Shown: one piece after another, positions 54,319-63,637 of the stretch | How positions within the stretch are numbered: the stretch's first letter is position 1 | Layout of the letters: every line of letters starts with the position of its first letter | Assembly: GCF_019449275.2 (NCBI RefSeq) | Contig: NZ_JAHZQZ020000018.1 | Coordinates: 124,001 to 188,000, forward strand | DNA from: Microbacterium sp. HD4P20 | GTDB taxonomy: Bacteria > Actinomycetota > Actinomycetes > Actinomycetales > Microbacteriaceae | Direction of reading: 5' to 3' | DNA length: 64,000 nucleotides | The notes under the pieces: generated by a model | What the model was told of the DNA's origin: nothing | The model's database searches: none | What the model saw: only the letters and a program-made list of their open reading frames with translations | Position numbers and translations under genes: made by a program

Positions 54319-55404
54319 TCAGGCCGCGCCGCGCACCAGAGCCGGCGCCCGGTTGCCGGCCGCGAGTCGCTCGGCCGCCAGACCTTCGGCCGCCTCGAGC
54401 GGGGTCACCCCGCGCGACGCGGCCTCGTCGAAGACGCGCCTTACCGTGTCGCCGATGTGCGCGACCCGCTCCATGATCTCGCTGCGGGTGCCGAGCCTCT
54501 TCGCCTCGAGGTCGAGATAGATCACGCCGCCGGCGTTGACGACGAAGTCGGGGGCGTACAGAATGCCGCGCTGAGCCAGCCGCTCGGCGCCGGCGCGCTC
54601 GGCGAGGGGGTTGTTCGCGGGCCCGCACACGGCCTTTGCGTCGAGTGCGCCGATGACCTCATCGGTCAGCAGACCGCCGATCCCCGCGGGGACGAACACG
54701 TCCGCCGGCACGAGGTGCTCTTCGCCGGGCGTTGCCCACTCGGCCCCCAGTTCGCGGGCGAGGTCGCGCTTGGCGGGGTTCACGTCGGTCACCGTGAGAA
54801 CGGCTCCCTCGGCCGAGAGGCGCACGGCGAGCCTGCTGCCGACCTGGCCGAGGCCCGAGATCGTGATGCGTCGTCCCGCCACGTCGGACGAGCCGGTGAT
54901 GCGCTCGAGCGTCGCACGCAGCGACTCGTAGACGCCGAGGCTGGTCGGTCCGGCCGGCTCGCCGGAACCGCCGACGGCATCAGGCAGACCGACGACGTGC
55001 TCGGTGCGCTCGCTGACGACGAGCATGTCGTCGGTGGTCGAGCCGACGTCCTCGGCGGTGCGGTAGAGGCCGTGCAGCGACTCGACGGCGTCGCCGAGGT
55101 CGAGGAATGCGGCGCGGCGGCGCTCGGCATCGAGCACGGTGCCCTCGGGGAGGGCGATGACGGACTTGCCGCCGCCGGCATCGAGTCCGGCCGCGGCGTT
55201 CTTGAGGGTCATCGCGGCAGACAGGCGCAGCGCGTCGCCGAGCGCGTCGCTCCAGTGCGGGTAGGTCCACAGACGCGCGCCGCCGAGCGCGGAGCCGAGC
55301 ACGGACGAGTGGAGCGCGACGGCGATGAACAGGCCGCTTCGCCGGCCGGTGATCACCTCCACGCGTTCGTGGGTGAATTCGGGGAGGGGCAGTGTGTGCA
55401 TCAT
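54319..55404 (-). CDS. Leu/Phe/Val-type amino-acid dehydrogenase
   Basis: A 361-residue NAD-dependent dehydrogenase of the Glu/Leu/Phe/Val group. The substrate domain has MTLKNAAAGLDAGGGKSVIA with the catalytic Lys pair; the NAD domain has RRITISGLGQVGSRLAVRLS and DVNPAKRDLARELG. CGPANNPLAERAGAERLAQR, GILYAPDFVVNAGGVI is the conserved end. It deaminates branched-chain or aromatic amino acids to keto acids. Two adjacent ATGs (55404, 55401) are possible. No branched-chain degradation genes lie beside it. Confidence 0.9.
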   Translation of the reverse strand: MMHTLPLPEFTHERVEVITGRRSGLFIAVALHSSVLGSALGGARLWTYPHWSDALGDALRLSAAMTLKNAAAGLDAGGGKSVIALPEGTVLDAERRRAAFLDLGDAVESLHGLYRTAEDVGSTTDDMLVVSERTEHVVGLPDAVGGSGEPAGPTSLGVYESLRATLERITGSSDVAGRRITISGLGQVGSRLAVRLSAEGAVLTVTDVNPAKRDLARELGAEWATPGEEHLVPADVFVPAGIGGLLTDEVIGALDAKAVCGPANNPLAERAGAERLAQRGILYAPDFVVNAGGVIYLDLEAKRLGTRSEIMERVAHIGDTVRRVFDEAASRGVTPLEAAEGLAAERLAAGNRAPALVRGAA

Positions 55405-55638
55405 CGCGGGTCTTCTTTCGGCGGGCCTCGTGGGCAGTGCGCTGCGAACGCCGCGGCTTTGCGGCATCCACTGCCATTCCACACCGTCTCGACGAAATGT
55501 TCAAGTGCATCGGATGAGACTGAGCAGAGTGCGCGGTCGATCTCGCGAGATGGCGAGCAGTTCGTCTATGTTGCCCAGAGATGTCTTCGTGGCGCGGACG
55601 CTGTAGTGTGCGGAAGCAACGACTCTCGAAGGACGACG

Positions 55639-56292
55639 ATGCGATTCCGTCACGATCCCGAGCTGCTCGGGGAGTTCCCGCAACTCGCAGTGACCACCCT
55701 GACGATCGACGGGGTGAGTGACACCGCCGACGTCGCCGCCACTGCAGCGCCGTTCCTCGCTCGTGCCGCCGGCAGACTCGCCGAGCGGCCCGAGAGCGAG
55801 TTCCCCGAGATCGCCGCATGGCGGCGCGCATTCAGCAAGATGGGATTGAAGCCGACACAGTATCGGTGCGCATCAGAGGCTCTGCTGCGCCGCTATAAGA
55901 AGGAAGGCGAGCTGCCGTCGATTCACCCGCTCGTCGACCTCTGCAATGCCGTCTCGCTCGCCTACGCGATTCCGATTGCCGTATTCGATCTCGAACAGGT
56001 GGCGGGCGACCTGACCGTGACCCATGCCACCGGCACCGAGTCGTACCTCAGTTTCGGTGGGGAGATCGAGAGCCCTGAGCCCGGGGAAGTGATCTTCCGC
56101 GACGACGCCGGCAACGCCCATGCTCGGCGCTGGACGAATCGGCAGAGTGCGCTCTCGGCCATTCGGCCCGGCACCAGCCGGGTGCTCATCGTCGGCGAAG
56201 CGCTCCACGCCACCGCGACAGTCGATGTCAGCGCGCTCGGTGCCGACCTGGCAGCCGCGCTGCGACAGCACTGGGACGTGGTCCGGGACTGA
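55639..56292 (+). CDS. B3/B4 tRNA-binding-domain protein
   Basis: A 217-residue stand-alone B3/B4 domain, the part of phenylalanyl-tRNA synthetase beta that edits mischarged tRNA. SEFPEIAAWRRAFSKMGLKP, TQYRCASEALLRRYKKEGEL, LPSIHPLVDLCNAVSLAYAI and PIAVFDLEQVAGDLTVTHAT are family segments. Free-standing members may hydrolyse misacylated tRNA or bind amino acids; the function is not settled. ATG 55639 has GAAGGACG upstream. Lies within 3.4 kb of a YbaK-type deacylase and a baeRF-like protein. Confidence 0.88.
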   Translation: MRFRHDPELLGEFPQLAVTTLTIDGVSDTADVAATAAPFLARAAGRLAERPESEFPEIAAWRRAFSKMGLKPTQYRCASEALLRRYKKEGELPSIHPLVDLCNAVSLAYAIPIAVFDLEQVAGDLTVTHATGTESYLSFGGEIESPEPGEVIFRDDAGNAHARRWTNRQSALSAIRPGTSRVLIVGEALHATATVDVSALGADLAAALRQHWDVVRD

Positions 56293-56412
56293 CGAAGGCG
56301 GCCCTTCGCGCCGACGCCCCCGATGCCGCCGTGCGTGCAGCGCTGCTGGGCGGCTGAGCGGGGCACCCGCATCGCCCACATGACCGTCCGGCTGCGCCGA
56401 TAGCATCGACGG

Positions 56413-57216
56413 ATGCCCGATGCCTACACGCACGGCCACCACGAGAGCGTGCTGCGCTCGCACCGGTGGCGTACCGCCGAGAACTCCGCCGCCTACCTCT
56501 TGCCGCACCTGAAGCCTGGGATGTCGGTCCTCGACGTGGGCAGCGGCCCGGGCACCATCACCGCCGATCTCGCGGCCCGCGTCGCGCGAGGCCGCGTGGT
56601 GGGGACGGATGCCGCGGCCGACGTCGTCGCGCAGGCAGCGGCCGATCACCAGGCGCCGGGGCTGTCATTCGAAGTGGGCGACGCGTATGGCTTGCCGTAC
56701 GCGGCGGGCGAGTTCGATGTGGTCCATGCCCACCAGGTGCTGCAGCACGTCGAGCGCCCCGTCGACATGCTTCGCGAACTCGGCCGCGTTGCCGGGCCGG
56801 ACGGCCTGGTCGCAGTCCGCGACGTCGACTACCCGGGCGTGGTCTGGTACCCGCTCGTCCGGGCGCTCGACGAGTGGCTGGAGTTGTATATCGCGACGCA
56901 CCGCAGCGTCGCGGGCGAACCGGCCGCCGGTCGACGGCTCAAGGCCTGGGCGAGGGCGGCGGATCTCGGCGACATCGTCGCGACGGCGTCGACGTGGCTC
57001 TTCGAGGACGAGGCAGACCGCGCCTGGTGGGGCGGCATGTGGGCCGACCGCGTGCTGCAGTCGGCTTTCGCCGACGCGGCGCGGGCCACCGGCGCCGACG
57101 ACGCGCTGCTGCACCGTATCTCGGACGGCTGGCGCGAGTGGGCGGCGTCGGAGGACGGGTGGCTGCTCATGCCGCACGGCGAGATCCTCGCGCGCGGCAC
57201 GGGCTCGCGCTCGTAG
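56413..57216 (+). CDS. SAM-dependent methyltransferase (class I)
   Basis: A 267-residue methyltransferase. The SAM site is MSVLDVGSGPGTITADLAAR, then VVGTDAAADVVAQAA and FEVGDAYGLPYAAGEFDVVH, with the DVVHAHQVLQHVERPVDMLR motif IV region. It resembles UbiE/COQ5-like and small-molecule methyltransferases. The substrate is not evident. It is followed by the YbaK gene after 10 bp, probably co-transcribed. Confidence 0.92.
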   Translation: MPDAYTHGHHESVLRSHRWRTAENSAAYLLPHLKPGMSVLDVGSGPGTITADLAARVARGRVVGTDAAADVVAQAAADHQAPGLSFEVGDAYGLPYAAGEFDVVHAHQVLQHVERPVDMLRELGRVAGPDGLVAVRDVDYPGVVWYPLVRALDEWLELYIATHRSVAGEPAAGRRLKAWARAADLGDIVATASTWLFEDEADRAWWGGMWADRVLQSAFADAARATGADDALLHRISDGWREWAASEDGWLLMPHGEILARGTGSRS

Positions 57217-57226
57217 GCTGGAAGGC

Positions 57227-57718
57227 GTGACCCACACGCCTGCTCCCGTCGATCTTCCCGTCCGCAGTCGGCTCGTCCACGAGGCGCTGCGCGCCGCCGG
57301 GATCGGGGGCGACATCGTGGTGCTCCCGGATGCCGCGGCCACCGCCGCGCTCGCGGCGGCCGCGCTCGGGATCGAGGTCGGGGCCATCGCCAACAGCCTC
57401 GTCTTCTGGTCGGACGACGAGCCGCTCCTGGTGATGACCAGCGGCGCACATCGCGTCGACACGGCAGCCCTCGCCGAACGTCTCGGCAGAGGCAAGATCC
57501 AGCGCGCCACCCCCGAGCAGGTGCGCGAGGCCACCGGCCAGGCGATCGGCGGCGTCGCGCCCACGGGGCATCCCGCACCGCTCACGACCATCGTCGACGA
57601 AGATCTCGCCGGCTATCCCGAGATCTGGGCGGCCGGCGGCACCCCGCACACCGTGTTCCCGCTGACCTATGACGAGCTCGTGCGGCTCACGGGCGGCGCG
57701 GTCGCGAAGGTCGACTGA
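57227..57718 (+). CDS. YbaK/EbsC-family aminoacyl-tRNA deacylase
   Basis: A 163-residue protein of the YbaK/ProX fold, which hydrolyses misacylated tRNA (Cys- or Ala-tRNAPro). VGAIANSLVFWSDDEPLLVM, TSGAHRVDTAALAERLGRGK with the catalytic Lys, and TGQAIGGVAPTGHPAPLTTI with the G-x-x-P-x-G-H loop are intact. GTG 57227 has GGAAGG just upstream. Ends before a hairpin at 57761. Specificity cannot be told from sequence alone. Confidence 0.9.
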   Translation: MTHTPAPVDLPVRSRLVHEALRAAGIGGDIVVLPDAAATAALAAAALGIEVGAIANSLVFWSDDEPLLVMTSGAHRVDTAALAERLGRGKIQRATPEQVREATGQAIGGVAPTGHPAPLTTIVDEDLAGYPEIWAAGGTPHTVFPLTYDELVRLTGGAVAKVD

Positions 57719-57760
57719 CCACCGCGGCAATGCCGGGCTGGGTCCGCACGCTGATTAGGT

Positions 57761-57809
57761 GGCGGCGGCCCTCGACCCGGGGGAGGGTCTGCCGAGGGCC
57801 GCTGCCGCC
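57761..57809. terminator. Hairpin between converging YbaK and baeRF-like genes
   Basis: GGCGGCGGCCCTCG (57761-57774) pairs with CGAGGGCCGCTGCCGCC (57793-57809), leaving a 3-base bulge. A strong stem placed between two converging genes fits a bidirectional terminator. Confidence 0.65.
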
Positions 57810-57837
57810 CCACCCCTCGGGCGGGGCCTCGCGGCTT

Positions 57838-58974
57838 TCACCGCGAAGTCGATGAGACGGGAAAGCGCAGCGTCGCGGCGACGGGGGAGCCGTCGACGAG
57901 GTCGCGATTGTGCACCGCGCGCACGCGCCCGCCGCTGTGCAGAACGCGCGAGACGATCTCGTCGACGAGCCGTGGCGCGTCGAGCTGGTCATCGGGTCGG
58001 TCTGCTTCGGGCCGCACCCGGCCGAACTCGTCGACCGTGCCGGTCTGGTTCGCGTCCATATCGAAGCGCAGCTCGTCGATCGCAGCTTGGACGGCGGCGG
58101 CAGCGACGTCGTCGAGACGGCTGGTGGCCAGTCCCTGCGCCCGGAGCGTACCGAACCGCTCTTTCCACTCCGCGGTCTCGGCGGCACGCAGCTCGTCGAG
58201 GGCGTCCCGCGCGAGTTGGTCGATCTCGGCGTCGTCAAGAGACTCGGGGTGTGCTTCGACGCCTTCCGGATACAGGTTCTCGTGCGTGTTGACGGCGCGA
58301 TACGCCGACTCGAGATCTGCCGACGCCGCCAGTAGCAGCGTGACCTGCTCCGGCACGATCCGAGCCACCTCCTCGTTCACCACGCGGCAGTAGCGCTCGC
58401 GCTCGACGTTCTCGCCCTTCGCACCCTGCGCACGCCGCCGATCGAGCTGACCGTCGTTCGCGGCGTGCGCGAGCATCAGCTCGTGATCACCGGGAAGATC
58501 GAGCGCGTGCTCGACGGGCCCGTGGCCGGGCCCGACTTCTGTCAACCGCACGAACCCTTCCGAGATCTGAAGGACGAATGCTCTCTCGCTATGGGCGGAG
58601 GCGCGAAGGAGGGGGGCTACGTCGAACCGGTCCGCGACCGAGATGACATCGCTGGCATGGTGGGCAAGGCGGAAGGCCTCGAGGCGGCCGGGTGAGGCGA
58701 GCGCCACGATCGAGCGCGACTGGTGCGACCAGAAGTCGTCGTCGGTCAGGAGCGATCCCAGGGCGTCGAGCACGTCGTCTCCGGCACCGTGGGGCAGATC
58801 CTGGTGCGCGAACCGGCGCTCGACTTCGGCGATCGCGTCGCGCAACGAGATCCTGACGCGCTCGTGGTCTTGCGGCAGCGGCGAGGATGCGAGCGCGATC
58901 GTCACGGCCGGAACCGCGCGATGGTCGATGAGTTCGATCAGATGCGAGTCGTCGGGAATGTCTGCGGGCAACAT
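57838..58974 (-). CDS. Bacterial archaeo-eukaryotic release-factor-like protein (baeRF family)
   Basis: About 378 residues with the three-part layout of baeRF proteins, bacterial relatives of eRF1/Pelota: an N-terminal domain (FWSHQSRSIVALASPGRLEA, SERAFVLQISEGFVRLTEVG), a central domain starting GAKGENVERERYCRVVNEEV and LLLAASADLESAYRAVNTHE, and an L7Ae-like C-terminus (LVDEIVSRVLHSGGRVRAVH). It is thought that these act on stalled ribosomes or other translation stress, but no member is well characterised. ATG 58974 was chosen over GTG 59001. Confidence 0.75.
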   Translation of the reverse strand: MLPADIPDDSHLIELIDHRAVPAVTIALASSPLPQDHERVRISLRDAIAEVERRFAHQDLPHGAGDDVLDALGSLLTDDDFWSHQSRSIVALASPGRLEAFRLAHHASDVISVADRFDVAPLLRASAHSERAFVLQISEGFVRLTEVGPGHGPVEHALDLPGDHELMLAHAANDGQLDRRRAQGAKGENVERERYCRVVNEEVARIVPEQVTLLLAASADLESAYRAVNTHENLYPEGVEAHPESLDDAEIDQLARDALDELRAAETAEWKERFGTLRAQGLATSRLDDVAAAAVQAAIDELRFDMDANQTGTVDEFGRVRPEADRPDDQLDAPRLVDEIVSRVLHSGGRVRAVHNRDLVDGSPVAATLRFPVSSTSR

Positions 58975-59067
58975 ACGGCGACGATAAGCAGCCCCGGTCA
59001 CGCCGATACAGGGGGTTGCGGACTCGGCGCGATCGGATTAACGCACGGCGCCGGTTCGGGGCCGATC

Positions 59068-59883
59068 TCAGCGACCGCGCCCGATCCGGCGCTCGAGCTC
59101 GGCGGCCGCTGAGGCGGCGAGTGGTGCCAGGGCCGCGAGGCGATCGTCGCTGGCCGCCGAGGGCGCCGCGTAGTCGTCGTCGGCGACCGGCCACGTCACG
59201 GCGATGGCAGCCGCCGGCCAGCCGGTGTGGTCGCGCACCACGACACCGATCGACCTCATGCCCAGCGTGACCTCGCCGTCTTCGGACGCGTGTCCACGGG
59301 CGCGCACCTCGCGCAGCAGGGCCTGGAGCTCGCTGGGCCGCTGCGGACCCCGCCCCGTCCGATCCGCGAAAGCCGCGGCATCCGGAAAGAGAGCCCGCAC
59401 CTGCTCGCGGGGGAGCGCCGCCAGCATCGCGCGCCCCGTCGCGGTCAGGTGCGCGGGCAGACGCACTCCCACGTCGGTGACGAGGGCGGGCCGTCGCGGC
59501 GCACGCTCCTCGACGATGTACAGCACGTCCCGGCCGTGCATGACGGCCAGATGCGCGCTCTCGTGGGTGCGGTCGACGAGGTCGGCGAGCACCGGGCGTC
59601 CGAGACGCGCGAGCGGCTCCTGCCGGGCGTAGCCGCCGGCCAGCTCGAACGCGGCGATCCCGAGGCCCCACCGCCGTTCCTCGGGCAGGTGCACGACGAA
59701 GTGGTGCTCCTGGAGGGTCGTCAGCAGATGGTAGATGGTCGAGCGGGGGATGCCCAGCGCCGTGGCGATCGACCGGGCCGGCACCGGCCCGCGCTGCCGG
59801 CCGAGGTGCGACAGCACACGCAGCGTCTGATCGGCCGCCGGCACCTGCGGGCGGCCGACGGCGGCACGAGAACTGTCTGGCAT
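59068..59883 (-). CDS. IclR-family transcriptional regulator
   Basis: A 271-residue regulator with an N-terminal winged helix (TLRVLSHLGRQRGPVPARSI, ALGIPRSTIYHLLTTLQEHH) and a C-terminal effector domain (LAVMHGRDVLYIVEERAPRR, LPAHLTATGRAMLAALPREQ, MRSIGVVVRDHTGWPAAAIA). It is divergent from hutH, with 61 bp between the starts, and probably controls it in response to histidine or urocanate; this is inference. ATG 59883 gives MPDSSRAAVGRPQVP. Confidence 0.92.
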   Translation of the reverse strand: MPDSSRAAVGRPQVPAADQTLRVLSHLGRQRGPVPARSIATALGIPRSTIYHLLTTLQEHHFVVHLPEERRWGLGIAAFELAGGYARQEPLARLGRPVLADLVDRTHESAHLAVMHGRDVLYIVEERAPRRPALVTDVGVRLPAHLTATGRAMLAALPREQVRALFPDAAAFADRTGRGPQRPSELQALLREVRARGHASEDGEVTLGMRSIGVVVRDHTGWPAAAIAVTWPVADDDYAAPSAASDDRLAALAPLAASAAAELERRIGRGR

Positions 59884-59944
59884 GTCAGACACAGGATGCC
59901 ACGATCCGCTGTCCCGCGGCATCCGGCGGGTGTGGAATCAGAGC

Positions 59945-61519
59945 ATGAGCCATTCGCAGCACAGCGCCGTCATCCCCGCCCGGGAGGCCGTCACGATCGG
60001 CGGTGCGCCCCTGCGTCCCGAAGACGTCGTCGCGATTGCACGCCACGATGCCCGGGTCCAGATCGATCCCGCAGCGATCGAGCGTGTGGCGGCGGCCCGC
60101 GCACTCGTCGAGGGGCTCGCCGACGACCCGGAACCGCACTACGGCATCTCGACCGGGTTCGGCGCGCTCGCGACGACGTTCATCGCCCCCGACCGACGAG
60201 TGCAGCTGCAGGCGAGCCTCATCCGTTCGCATGCCGCCGGCACCGGACCCGAGGTGGAGCGAGAGGTCGTGCGCGCGCTGATGCTGCTGCGCTTGCAGAC
60301 GCTGGCGACCGGCCACACCGGTGTGCGGCCCGTCGTCGTCGAGACCTATGCCGCGATGCTCAATGCGGGCATCACACCGATCGTCCGCGAGTACGGTTCG
60401 CTGGGGTGCTCCGGCGACCTCGCCCCGCTGTCGCACGTCGCGCTCGCCGCGATGGGGGAGGGCGAGGTCCGCACAGCCGAGGGCGACCTCGTGCCTGCCT
60501 CGGAAGCGCTGGCGGCGGCGGGAATCGTCCCTCTCGTCCTGCGTGAGAAGGAGGGGCTCGCGCTCATCAACGGCACCGACGGCATGCTCGGGATGCTGCT
60601 GCTCGCCCTCCACGACTTGTCGATGCTGCTCGACACGGCCGATGTCGCAGCCGGGATGTCGGTCGAGGCGCAGCTCGGCACCGACGCCGTCTTCGCCGCC
60701 GATCTGCAGGCGTTGCGTCCTCAGCTCGGGCAGGCGGAGTCGGCTGCGAACCTGCGCGCCGTCCTCGCCGGGTCACCCATCGTGGCCTCGCACCGCGACC
60801 CGTCCGTCTGCACGCGCGTGCAGGACGCCTATTCGCTGCGGTGCTCGCCGCAGGTGCACGGGGCTGCCCGCGACACCCTCGAGCACGCGGCGCTCATCGC
60901 GTCGCGCGAGCTCGCCGCCGCGGTCGACAACCCGGTGATCACCGACGACGGGCGGGTGCAGTCCAACGGCAACTTCCACGGCGCACCCGTGGCGTACGTG
61001 TTGGACTTCCTCGCGATCGCGGTCGCCGATGTCGCCTCCATCTCGGAGCGCCGCACCGACCGCGCTCTCGATCCGGCACGCAGCCACGGGCTGCCGCCGT
61101 TCCTCGCGCACGAGGTCGGCGTGGACTCGGGCCTCATGATCGCGCAGTATGCGGCGGCGGGGATCGTCTCGGAGCTCAAGCGGCTCGCGGTGCCGGCATC
61201 CGTCGACTCCATCCCGTCGTCGGCGATGCAGGAGGATCACGTGTCGATGGGCTGGGCCGCGGCGCGCAAGCTGCGCCGCGCGATCGACGGCCTCGGGCGC
61301 GTGGTGGCGATCGAGGTGCTGACGGCGGCTCGTGCCCTCGACCTGCGGGCTCCGCTGCAGCCCGGGCCCGCCACCGGTGCCGTGCGCGCCCTCGTGCGCG
61401 CGGCCGGCGTCGACGGCCCCGGCACCGACCGATACCTGTCGCCCGAGATGGAAGCCGTCGCGGCCCTCGTGATGAGCGGTGCAGTGGCGGATGCCGCGCT
61501 CGGGCGCGCTCGCGCCTGA
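59945..61519 (+). CDS. hutH: Histidine ammonia-lyase
   Basis: A 524-residue enzyme that deaminates histidine to urocanate. The MIO cofactor triad lies in GSLGCSGDLAPLSH, as Cys-Ser-Gly in place of Ala-Ser-Gly; this variant also occurs in actinobacterial HutH proteins. YGISTGFGALATTFIAPDRR, SCQ-type VQDAYSLRCSPQVHGAARDT, NPVITDDGRVQSNGNFHGAP and SSAMQEDHVSMGWAAARKLR are other active-site blocks. Other hut genes are not in the window. ATG 59945 is the start. Controlled probably by the divergent IclR gene. Confidence 0.95.
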   Translation: MSHSQHSAVIPAREAVTIGGAPLRPEDVVAIARHDARVQIDPAAIERVAAARALVEGLADDPEPHYGISTGFGALATTFIAPDRRVQLQASLIRSHAAGTGPEVEREVVRALMLLRLQTLATGHTGVRPVVVETYAAMLNAGITPIVREYGSLGCSGDLAPLSHVALAAMGEGEVRTAEGDLVPASEALAAAGIVPLVLREKEGLALINGTDGMLGMLLLALHDLSMLLDTADVAAGMSVEAQLGTDAVFAADLQALRPQLGQAESAANLRAVLAGSPIVASHRDPSVCTRVQDAYSLRCSPQVHGAARDTLEHAALIASRELAAAVDNPVITDDGRVQSNGNFHGAPVAYVLDFLAIAVADVASISERRTDRALDPARSHGLPPFLAHEVGVDSGLMIAQYAAAGIVSELKRLAVPASVDSIPSSAMQEDHVSMGWAAARKLRRAIDGLGRVVAIEVLTAARALDLRAPLQPGPATGAVRALVRAAGVDGPGTDRYLSPEMEAVAALVMSGAVADAALGRARA

Positions 61520-61555
61520 GGCCTTCGCGAGCCGAAGCCGATCGTGCGGCTAAGC

Positions 61556-61571
61556 TGAACAGAGTTGTACA
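61556..61571 (+). promoter_or_regulatory. Probable TetR operator in front of the TetR gene
   Basis: TGAACAGAGTTGTACA fits TGAACA-N4-TGT-CA. The same motif occurs twice before the DHA2 efflux gene (63638-63653 and 63717-63732). It directly precedes the ribosome site AGGAAGGGG, so autorepression is likely. Confidence 0.65.
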
Positions 61572-61584
61572 GGAAGGGGTGGCG

Positions 61585-62169
61585 ATGGCTGCGGTGACCG
61601 CACAGCCCAAGCGCGCCGACGCCCGCCGCAACATCGAGGCGATCGTCGATGCCGCCACCGCGCTGCTGGCAGTGAATCCGGATGCGAGCGTGCAGGACAT
61701 CGCGAAGGCCGCCGGCGTCGGGAGGGTGACGCTCTACGGGCACTTCGACTCGCGCACGGAGCTGATCACAGAGGTCGCGACGCGGGCCATCGCGCAGACC
61801 GAGGAGTCATTGCGCGATCTCGACCTCGGCGGCGATCCCCGCGAGGCGATGGCGAAACTGCTCGAGGCGACGTGGCTGCTCACGCATCGCTTCGGTGCGA
61901 TCGTCGTTGCCGCGGGGCAGGCGCTGCCGCCCGACGAGCTGCGGCGCGCACACGAAGGGCCAGCGAAGCGGGTGCGGGCGCTCCTCAAGCGCGGCAGGCA
62001 GGAGCGGGAGTTCCGCGCCGACATGCCGGTGGAGTGGCAGATCACCACGATTCAGGCGGTGCTGCACGCCGCGTCCGCGTCGGTTCACCGCGGCGAGATC
62101 GCAGCCGCAGACGCACCACGACTCGTCACCGAGACGGTGCTCGCAGCGTTGGTGACGCCGGCCGGATAG
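61585..62169 (+). CDS. TetR-family transcriptional regulator
   Basis: A 194-residue repressor. ARRNIEAIVDAATALLAVNP, ASVQDIAKAAGVGRVTLYGH, FDSRTELITEVATRAIAQTE is the TetR HTH; the remainder is the helical ligand domain. It converges on the DHA2 efflux gene with 28 bp between them and shares its operator motif, so it most likely represses that pump. ATG 61585 was chosen, with AGGAAGG 7 bases before; GTG 61579 is in the same frame. Confidence 0.92.
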   Translation: MAAVTAQPKRADARRNIEAIVDAATALLAVNPDASVQDIAKAAGVGRVTLYGHFDSRTELITEVATRAIAQTEESLRDLDLGGDPREAMAKLLEATWLLTHRFGAIVVAAGQALPPDELRRAHEGPAKRVRALLKRGRQEREFRADMPVEWQITTIQAVLHAASASVHRGEIAAADAPRLVTETVLAALVTPAG

Positions 62170-62197
62170 GGCGTCTGACCAACAGTCCTGCCCCGAC

Positions 62198-63586
62198 TCA
62201 CTGAGCCGCTCGCGTCCGCCGCGGCACCACCAGCACCGCGGCCACCGCAGCGAGCACGGCCACCACCACCCCGAACCACAGGGCGAGGTTGTACGCGGTG
62301 AAGGCGCTGCCGACGAGAGCGGCCGCGGCCACGCTCGACACCGCCGAGACACCGGTCGCGGCGCCGAACTCGTGCATCGTGCTGAGCGCGCCCGACCCGA
62401 CCCCCGCCTCATGCGGCGCGACCGCGGTGAACATGCTGGTCGAAGCGGCGACGAACACCATGCCGATGCCGAACGCCGCGACGCTCATCGCGATGACGAG
62501 CACGGTCATGCTCAGGATCGCTGCGGCCGCGGTCAGCCCGAGGGCGGTGATGAGAAGGCCGGTCACGGCGATCGTGCGCAAACCCATCCGGGGGATGGTG
62601 CGGCCGCCGACCTGCGCGCCGGCGATCGTTCCGATCGCGACGGGCAAGAACACCAGGCCGGTGTCGAGGGCAGAGAATGCGTGCACGCGCTGGAAGATGA
62701 ACGATCCCAGGAAGAAAACGGCGATCATGAGCGCCGTGGCCACGAAGATCAGTCCGAGCCCCGCCGCGACCGGCCGGCGGGCGAGCATGCCGAGGTCGAT
62801 CAACGGTGCGCGAGCCACGCGCTGCCGCCACGCGAAGAGGGCGTATCCGATCGCGCCCGCGAGGAACGACAGGAGCACGACGGGGGTGAGCCAGCCGGCC
62901 TCCCCGGCTGCCACGAGTCCGTAGATCACCGACGCTGTCGACAGCGTCACGAGTGCAGCACCGAGCCAATCCAGTGCGCCGCCCCCTCCGGAGAGCTTCG
63001 GCACGGTGCGGTGGAGCGCGACGAAGAGGACGACGCCGATCGGGACGTTGATCCAGAACACCCAGGACCAGCCGGGCCCCGACGTCAGCAGGCCGCCCAG
63101 CAGGACGCCGAGCGCCGCGCCGGCGCCTCCCAAAGCGGACCACACGCCGAGTGCCTTCGCCAGCTCGGCGCCTGCGAAGGTGCGCGCGATGACAGAGAGC
63201 GCCGCGGGCGACATCGCCGCGGCGCCCAGACCCTGCAGCCCGCGACCGACGAGCAGCGTGACCGGATCGGACGCGAAGCCCGTCAGCAGCGACGCGATCG
63301 TGAAGACGGCGAGTCCGACGAGGACGACCTTGCGGCTGCCGAACACATCTGCCGCCTTGCCGCCGAGCAGCATCAGGCCGCCGAACACGAGGGCGTAGAT
63401 GCTGACGACCCACGTCAGTGCACTGCGTGAGAGCTCGAGGTCGGAGCCGATCTGCGGCAGCGCCAGCGCGACGACGGTGACGTCGATGATCAGCATGAGC
63501 TGGGCGATCCCGAGGAAGGCCAGCATCTGCCAGCGGCGACGGTATTGCTCGGTCGCGATCGGCGCTTCATGAGGTGAGGTCGACAT
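62198..63586 (-). CDS. MFS multidrug efflux transporter, DHA2 (EmrB/QacA) family
   Basis: A 462-residue, 14-helix drug:proton antiporter. AFLGIAQLMLIIDVTVVALA is the DHA2 motif with Asp in helix 1; the loop LLGGKAADVFGSRKVVLVGL is motif A, and ARTFAGAELAKALGVWSALG, GAGAALGVLLGGLLTSGPGW is motif C. Exports toxic compounds, though the substrate is unknown. Two TGAACA-N4-TGTTC dyads in the 145 bp upstream link it to the TetR repressor. Confidence 0.92.
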   Translation of the reverse strand: MSTSPHEAPIATEQYRRRWQMLAFLGIAQLMLIIDVTVVALALPQIGSDLELSRSALTWVVSIYALVFGGLMLLGGKAADVFGSRKVVLVGLAVFTIASLLTGFASDPVTLLVGRGLQGLGAAAMSPAALSVIARTFAGAELAKALGVWSALGGAGAALGVLLGGLLTSGPGWSWVFWINVPIGVVLFVALHRTVPKLSGGGGALDWLGAALVTLSTASVIYGLVAAGEAGWLTPVVLLSFLAGAIGYALFAWRQRVARAPLIDLGMLARRPVAAGLGLIFVATALMIAVFFLGSFIFQRVHAFSALDTGLVFLPVAIGTIAGAQVGGRTIPRMGLRTIAVTGLLITALGLTAAAAILSMTVLVIAMSVAAFGIGMVFVAASTSMFTAVAPHEAGVGSGALSTMHEFGAATGVSAVSSVAAAALVGSAFTAYNLALWFGVVVAVLAAVAAVLVVPRRTRAAQ

Positions 63587-63637
63587 CGGTTCATCCTTCG
63601 CATAAGTCGAACAGCCGTGTATGCGATGAAGATAACA

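Noticed and set aside
59945..61519. Cys in the HutH MIO triad as an inactivating change
   Set aside because: CSG triads occur in other actinobacterial histidine ammonia-lyases as far as I recall; all other active-site blocks are intact.
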